DNA of 64,000 nt, from positions 40,934,770 to 40,998,769 of the forward strand of contig NC_085875.1 in the NCBI RefSeq assembly GCF_034702125.1, written 5' to 3'. The translations under genes were made by a program, and so were the position numbers. The stretch is from Engraulis encrasicolus. Lineage: Eukaryota; Chordata; Actinopteri; Clupeiformes; Engraulidae. Of the stretch, positions 57,051-64,000 are shown piece by piece; the first letter of the stretch is position 1, and every line of letters starts with the position of its first letter. Under the pieces are notes generated by a model. The model did no database searches, was not told the DNA's origin, and saw only the letters and a program-made list of their open reading frames with translations.

Positions 57051-58023
57051 CCTGCACATCTGTATGAGGTTTGAGAGGGAGGTTTACTAACATACTACGG
57101 CCGAACTCTACTAGTTGCCATCCTTCTTCTGCTACCTGCCTGGTAGCGTTGGTAGCAGAAGAAGTTTCGCCTTGAATTCGCTGTATTCGCTCTGGACGCG
57201 GCATTGACATGTTTGATATGGCTAATCACATAACAGCTCTGGTTTGACAGCCTGGGACATTCGGAGATGTGAACATTCCAATTGGTTTTCGCCCAACCAC
57301 ATCATAGCTCATTACTTAAAGATTAGCTTGACTTTAATCGTTAAAATTTACTCTGGTCGCTCAGTTCAGTTCGCCCCTGGCGAATTCGCTCTGGTAGCAC
57401 TGGTCTCGCACCCTCCATAGAGAAATAATGACTTCTGTCGCTCTGTTCGTGTTGGTCGCTACTGGTGTGAACAAGGCATTACACTCGGGCCGTTATACTT
57501 TCCCCACAACTCAATCCTATATATTTTTTAGAGCTATCTATGGCATGTTTGTAGATGTCATAATTAGAAGGTTCAGAGGAAAGCAATGACCTTAATCATT
57601 ATAACAAGTCATATAAAAGAGTCTTGTTTATACTGCCCTTTTTAAATGCACTAGTGTAGATTAGCATATGCAAGCTAGCTATGGCATGTGTTGAAACAGA
57701 TGTACCGGTCATATCGAGGCGAAACATGCTTTATATATGTTCATATCAATGTGTATGTGTCACTCAACAACACGGTTTTATGAAAGTGTATTCTCTCATT
57801 GGCCTAATGCTAACTTGATTGTGAAGTCTATTACTCTGTTATAGCGCGTGCCTGCATAACATACACTAGCGTCTACCTGAATTTACCACACCGTTTTACG
57901 ACTAGCCCACAGTAAACCGTTTACAATGCTAATTCGACTACACCACAGGAAGACCTCCAGTTTCGCGCCGCAACGACATCCACGACCATCTTCCTACTGA
58001 CACCTTTGTTCACGACGACTCAC

Positions 58024-58500
58024 CTGTAGGCCTACGTCAAAAACACGGAGTACCTTCGGATCGTGTCACTGGTAAAATTATATCAGCCTATTTGTTATAA
58101 TGCATCTCGACGACTGTCACCAACATCAGCAGCTTAAGGCCGCGATTAGGGCACAACACCACGGCCAAAACAGCCTAGAAGCGGCCTCACATGCGATCGG
58201 TTGTTGAGTTGTTTACCACAGCATTTCTACCAGATAAGGTAAGGATCACCCAACTACAAATGTGTTGATGATTGATTATATAAACACAACGCAGTGTTGA
58301 CATCGACAAAGGAAGAACCGCATGACCAGCGCACCCAAAGCCTTCAGGCCTTGCACCACATCAGCCTACGCTAGCGCGTGCATTCTGCAGTTGACCAGAA
58401 TGGCGCGTGGATCCCTCAGCCAACACGATGGAAGACTTTCAAAGCTTAGGGGGTACGGGGCAAATAACGCACGTGTTTGACCAATTTCGTCTCCATCTTC
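58024..58500 (-). promoter_or_regulatory. mga: Possible mga noncoding first exon and promoter
   Basis: On the minus strand GGCCTACAG|gtgagtcg (donor just below 58024) is a near-perfect splice donor at the edge of a CpG-richer stretch (about 57900-58750). Splicing to the acceptor above 50868 would leave a 7.2-kb leader intron. A second donor-like GGCTGGG|gtgaga lies near 58638. The choice is uncertain. Confidence 0.35.
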
Positions 58501-58749
58501 TCTAACCCACCCCTGTATTCAAATCAACAGTTTACCTTTTGTGAATTGAAATGATTCAAAGTGGACAACGTTCGTCTTTTCTTGTATTCCTTGGTCGTCC
58601 TTTCTCTCTCCACTTCGAATATTATTACTGTGTGCGTCTCACCCCAGCCGAAGGAAGCGTACGTACGTGCAGTCGTCGAATACGTCACGTCTCTAGCGGT
58701 GGCACGTTCATGTTTGCATTGCGCAGGCTCTAAAGGCGTTTTGATGACA

Positions 58750-61000
58750 TTCAAACACGAAGTATGGCTCTTCTGCGCCGTGTATGGACAATTATTTTAT
58801 ATTTTACGGGCTGTAGCCGCTACATGTGCTTCTGCCGATAGTAGACCACGGGATGCCAGAAAGCAGGTTGAAGCTGGAGTTCATTGTTTTTGTACACTTC
58901 CAGACATCCATTGTTTGCCACGCATGTCTGCTAACTCTGTAAGGTAGATTTTCTATAGAGACTGTCTTTCAAATGCTTAGCTAGGACTGCTAATGGACGG
59001 GAAACGTTTACATCATGTTTCAATGTTGTGTTTTACATCACCACCAATGTAGAAATTTGTTGTTGTGCTCTTGGCCTTTGGTCCAAGATGGCATAGTTAC
59101 TGCCTGGACGAAGATAACTGTTACGACATGGATGTGAGGTAGGGGGTTACGTCGTGGAGAAGCTTATTTTAGTAACGTTGAAAGCTCATATTGAAGTATG
59201 AGGAGTAAACTAACAGGCGATTTGTGGCAGGCTACCTCTTCCACCGACTGCCGTTCTTCAGCATGTTAGGCGAAATGATGGCAGTCGCTGGCTTCTCCCA
59301 AAGTGCTTTACTGTGCGCCATTTTGTGGAAAAGATGGCAACTACGCTCTACTGGAAAATAGCCTTCTTTTCCCATCCCATCAGAAGCGAGCCGTCGGTAA
59401 CGGTGCGCCTGTGTTTGTGGAAATAAAACGGAAACGTGATGTTGAGCCTACTTATTTCCGAGGAAGTGTCCATTGTCTGAAATACCGGTATCAAGGTGTT
59501 TAATGCACTGTATGAAAACTGGATGGCGTATGGCCGATATTTGAAGAGCCACGTTGTCAGTGATTTGCCTACCGTTTAAGGAACCACAATACTATACCGC
59601 CATGTTTAATGCAGATGTACCGGTACCTCAAATTTAACATGGCCCATGTTCATTCTTTAACAACGTGGACAAACTCAACACAAAGCCAGACACTTTTTTT
59701 TCAAACATCTAAATTGATACCACAAGTTAGCAACTCTTAATATATTTACTGAACATTGTCCCCGCATACAACAAAAGCACTCCTAGACCACAGACATCCA
59801 AGCCAGCACAGATCATCACCAAAAGTGAGTCAGCATGAGCCTAACATACTGTTAAAACTCCAGGGGCCTCATCTATAACACTTTGTCCAGAATTCTCCCT
59901 AAACATTGTGTATGAGCAACCCTTTCTTATTCTGAAATAATTTTCAGATGCACAAACATATTCAGATGCTGCGAGCACACACTGATACCAAAGTCATTTA
60001 GAATAAGTCCTTTCACTTGGCGGCCATCTTGGCTACGCCTCAGGATCACAATTTGGGTCGCAATTTCAGATTACTCAGACCAGACGAGTCGAGGCGGTGA
60101 GATGATTGGATGAATGACAGCGCAGCTCAGCAAGCAATTGGCTCTTGTTGCCAGCCAGGTGGGATATGTGCAAGCACGCGCCATATTAGCATAATGAACT
60201 GCACCCTTTCATTCCTATGGACGCTTTCTGAAGTGTTCTGTCTCCTTATACAGACAGTCTATGCTTATACACACTCTTATAAAGTGTTACACTAGGCATG
60301 TACACACAAGTGCTATGCTACTCCTGTGTTCTTCCCACAATAGTCCTTACAAGGACATTGTTAATCAATTAATACTCCAAGTGTATGAGCCTTTGACGAC
60401 CAATCATTCCATGGATTAACTGACACGCCTTCCAAAAGGACAGATTCTGAGATCTGGGTTGTATGTGGAAAAAAGCCTTTTGAAACCTTCCACAAGGTCA
60501 ACAATAGAAGATGGCAGTAGAGCACATCTTGTGCAAACCGCCACCAAACACCACAGAAAGAGAAGAAGGAGGGGCCATTTACCCCTTAGGAGATCAAGCT
60601 TGAGCACACTCCTTTGCATTAGGTGGGCGGAGTTTGAATGATCTTTCTCTAATAAATACATTTAGTGCGTTGGTATTGGCTGTGCACACAGCCAGGGATT
60701 CCAAAATGCTAAGTTTATGTGGCTGGGTGTTTTATCATTTGAAGTCCCATTGGAGCCCTGCACCTGTGTATGACAAGAACCTGTTGTCTTGTCGGCTGGC
60801 AGTTTTATCCACTTTCTCGCTCACTGTACTGTCGGTGACACCATTAGAAGAACATACTATCATCTTGCTCGGAATTCTTTGGCATGCTCCCTAAATAACG
60901 TTATTGTGTGGTTAAGTGGTAGCCATTGCTCACAAGACAGGGTTTTGCGTCACTCAAATGTTGTCCTCACGTGTGATTGGAGCAATGCAATAACTTAATT
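58750..61000. other. Upstream intergenic DNA
   Basis: I see no supported gene or recognisable element here; the open frames are short and lack similarity or splice support. Confidence 0.5.
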
Positions 61001-61019
61001 TACAACGCATGAATTGATT

Positions 61020-61136
61020 CAGGTGCCCGTTTCTCAAAAGGATTGTTGCTAACAACTAGGTTTCAAATGGGAAATTGCATTGCAACCAATTAAGTTGGTA
61101 ACTTAGTTAGCAACAACGTTGTCGAGAAACACACCC
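61020..61136. mobile_element. Short MITE-like inverted repeat
   Basis: The left part (gtgcccgtttctcaaaagga ... ttgctaac) and right part (gttagcaacaacgttgtcga gaaacacacc) form an imperfect inverted repeat of about 30 bp per arm. Confidence 0.5.
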
Positions 61137-62803
61137 CAGATGTACTCATGTTAAGATACGTTCTCCCAGAATGGAGTCGGTAGGAGTACAGAAACCACAG
61201 AAACTGTTACAACATCCAGCCGGGTTCTAATCAGGCACTACACTGGTCCAATGGAGCTTCCTATGCCTAACACCTAACCCAGTAGCATTTTGGGATTCCT
61301 GTCTTCGCGCAGCCAGGTATTTTGAAAACAGAAAAATCATGTACAGTTTGCAAGTCACCCGGATGCATGTCGTTTCTCTTGTTAGCATTTGACGCCATGA
61401 TGGTTCCCAAACCCCTATCTCTATGGAAGAATGAGGTTCTGCCGACAAAACTGACCATATATGGTCAAACATGGCCGACATTGCGGTCCCATTCAGTTTT
61501 GTACTGCTTTCACCGCAGTCCAGATGTAGCGTTCATTTCCATAGACTATCATTGGGGACTGTGAGAAGAATTGATATAACAACCGTTTTTGCGCATTTCA
61601 AAGCACAGAATTTCAACAGACTGTGTAATTACTGAACCTTAAATGCTAACTTGTGTCAGAACAAAAGTAGCACGGACAAATTTGTAGAATTGGTACACGT
61701 AACCTAGCCATGCTAACACAAACCTATGGCAGAGATAGGTTTAGCTGGACCCAACGAGGCTAGCGTAGAACCATGTGACCAGAGATCAAAGACTGCGTCA
61801 ACTCTTCTTATCTACGGCTCTTGGCATACCAACATACTGACGAGTTTTTAACAATGTGTTGAGTTGTTTGCAAACCAAGAAATGAATGCTCGAATAAAAC
61901 ATATAAACTCTCGAAAAATTGCGAGACTTTTCATTTTGCACGTTAGGTATAGCTTCAAAATACAAAAAGAAGATGTTTGGAAAGACAATGGATTGAAAAC
62001 AACAATTTAACTGAAATAGGCCATTATTTGTCGCTCGAACCCACCTAGTGGCTAAACATATTCTTGCCTGGCAAGGGATCAGCCCATGCCCACCTACGGC
62101 AACACAAGTTTTTCATTGGAGTCAGCAGAATGGCTACAGCGTACAAAAGACGGTTGTTTGAGTAGCCGTACGTCGGCCAAGGCAGCACAGTGGCAATTTG
62201 AACCATAATGACAGCAGTTCGATCCCAGAAACGGCCTTCAGCTATCTGAACTGTGTGATGATTCCAGACTAATATTTTAATTAAAATATCAACCACGATT
62301 AGATATTAATTGTCATGTAAATATATTGTTGCTAGTTGCAACACAAAATACACTGTCACAAAGGATGCCATTTCTAAGATTTTGGAGCATATGGACAATA
62401 CTGTATTTGTTTTACCTTGATTGTAGGCTGTTGGTGTGTGTGGTGAGTCAGTTTCCTGACTAATAATTTGTCAGACCTTTGCATGTATTTTTGATGGCAT
62501 TGATGGGAATTGCTAACGTTGCCTTATTTTAACATTTTTGCTTGGATTTAAGTAAATGGATGGCGTGACTGACAGTCTTGGGACACCTATTAGACATTTT
62601 TGCTACTCTTACCTGTCCAGTCTGAGTGGTCAGTGGTGCTTCTTGGCTATGTTTTTTTTGGACATCAAACAGGTATGTTAACTGAGGGCGTCTGCCATGA
62701 GGTTACGATTAATTAGCCTCTTTTTTATATAACTTAGAAAATGTTATTGTGCTTCATCTAGGCCTCTCACGTTGAGTTGACTTTAAAATTAAGCCATGCA
62801 TGA

Positions 62804-63160
62804 AGGGATGCACCGATACTGGTACCGGCACCCGATACTGCTCATTATACTCGTACTCGTACTCGTCAAGCACTTTCCGATACCAGGAACGATACCGCTA
62901 TTACACAAAACAATGCAAAATCTTGTCACCTTCTGTGGACTTGAAAGCAGCATGGAAAAAAGTGCCACTTCATACATTTACTAACATTTAAATCTACATG
63001 GAAATAATGAAAATATCACCGGTGGAAAAAAACAAGGCCATGCATTTATTTTCATTGTATTTTGGTGGTAAAAGGTATCGGTACTCGGTATCGGCAAGTA
63101 CACACATTAATATACCCGTACTTGTATCGGGTTTCAAAAAAGTGGTATCGGTGCATCCCT
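62804..63160. mobile_element. hAT-like MITE (agggatgcaccgata ends)
   Basis: The ends are agggatgcaccgatac and gtatcggtgcatccct. The interior is rich in tactcgtac / ggtatcggtac motifs that pair with each other. The flanks share atgcatg, so a duplication is possible but not exact. Confidence 0.75.
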
Positions 63161-63184
63161 GCATGCATGTAAATGACTAAGCTG

Positions 63185-63556
63185 TAGGGCTGCACGATAT
63201 TTGAAAAATATGTGATACACGATAACATGACTGTATACTGCGATATCGATATTACTCGTAATATTTAATATATACATATATTTTCCCCTCTCTACTTACC
63301 ATTCTACACTTTATCATGTATAAAACAACTGAGAGCAATGTTTTATTGCCAACATTATTTTTTTAGTAAAAAACTTGTCTAATATACAGCATCAACTTAA
63401 AATGTCAACATTTTTAGTGCATTTTTTAACCTTCTCACCAAATTTCCTGTTATTAAAAATTAAAAACTGTTTGCGATACATGCACATTTTTTGCGATTTG
63501 TGTATCGCAAGCCGCAATATCACGATATCACATTTTCGATATATCGTGCAGCCCTA
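63185..63556. mobile_element. hAT-like MITE (tagggctgcacgatat ends)
   Basis: The inverted ends tagggctgcacgatat/atatcgtgcagcccta enclose AT-rich sequence. The flanks ctaagctg and ccaagcag agree at six of eight bases, consistent with an aged 8-bp duplication. Confidence 0.8.
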
Positions 63557-64000
63557 CCAAGCAGTATTTCAAATCTGTTTAAAAAAAACAGTTATCTGCA
63601 CTCACTGCACCAGACATCCTGTGAATTTCAGTGAAACACATTTTATTTCGCAAGTTACCATGAATATATACATTCATTACAAATACCATACATCGCTAGA
63701 AAACTAGACATACTTGCTTTGTGACAAAAACTATTTTTGCTTGCTCAGTTGGTCCAGCACTACTCTGTGTGTGATTACAACAGGCACCAGCTCCAACCCA
63801 CCAATCACAACACGAGTGTCCGCCCCCGAAACAGAGTGGGGAGACGTATTGGTTTCCCCACTGCATATTATATTTATTAGTTCAATTTTTTGAGGCCAGA
63901 GCTTTCAATATGACCTTATTTGTTGTTGTTTTTGTTTTGTATGATATTTTTTGAGTGTGTGGACATACAGGTGTCTTAATTCAAATGTAACACTTGACAG

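Noticed and set aside
57123..57164. Short hairpin (cttcttctgctacc ... ggtagcagaagaag) as a terminator or miRNA
   Set aside because: A 14-bp stem in repeat-rich eukaryotic DNA with no further support.
58561..58947. 128-aa plus-strand frame upstream of mga
   Set aside because: It lies in CpG-richer DNA where stops are scarce; no recognisable motifs and no supporting splice sites.

Overview
The window is vertebrate nuclear DNA, almost certainly from a ray-finned (teleost) fish. It has split genes with GT-AG introns and long perfect dinucleotide repeats. It also carries many hAT-, piggyBac- and Tc1/mariner-like elements and tRNA-derived SINE copies. There are no operons, ribosome binding sites or prokaryotic features. 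All recognised cellular genes lie on the minus strand, so the window reads 3' to 5' with respect to transcription.

Layout from low to high coordinates: (1) 1-7159 holds the 5' end of mapkbp1 (WD-repeat JNK scaffold), with coding exon 2 at 1833-1924, coding exon 1 at 7046-7159 and a 5.1-kb intron between them; the gene continues off the left edge. (2) 9325-11016 holds a two-exon class A GPCR of 386 aa with P2Y-like motifs that I cannot assign to a named gene. (3) 14514-50868 holds mga, the dual-specificity T-box and bHLH-zipper MAX partner. I could place all 25 coding exons, from the T-box exon (49721-50796) to the stop at 14514. Every junction is GT-AG, every phase agrees, and they sum to 9648 nt (3215 aa). 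(4) 50869-64000 is the mga leader intron, a possible noncoding first exon near 58.0 kb, and upstream intergenic DNA rich in repeats, with no protein gene I can support.

The mga-mapkbp1 order and orientation match the human 15q15 neighbourhood as I remember it; the GPCR between them is the unusual part. MGA represses germline and MYC-type E-box genes with MAX in PRC1.6, and MAPKBP1 is a cytoplasmic JNK/NF-kB scaffold. Their adjacency looks like conserved synteny rather than a shared pathway.

The introns hold the most unusual material. A 4.8-kb DNA transposon (27879-32658) has long inverted repeats and encodes a decayed nuclease-like protein with EETDT, PDSD and TGSDATG motifs. A second element appears nested inside it. 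Two TTAA-flanked, piggyBac-like elements lie in opposite orientation on either side of most of the mga coding region. Several hAT-like insertions have clean 8-bp target duplications, and one piggyBac-like insertion has a matching empty site in a related repeat elsewhere in the window.

Exon boundaries were read by eye from splice signals, phase and remembered similarity to human MGA and MAPKBP1. No alignment or search was run.
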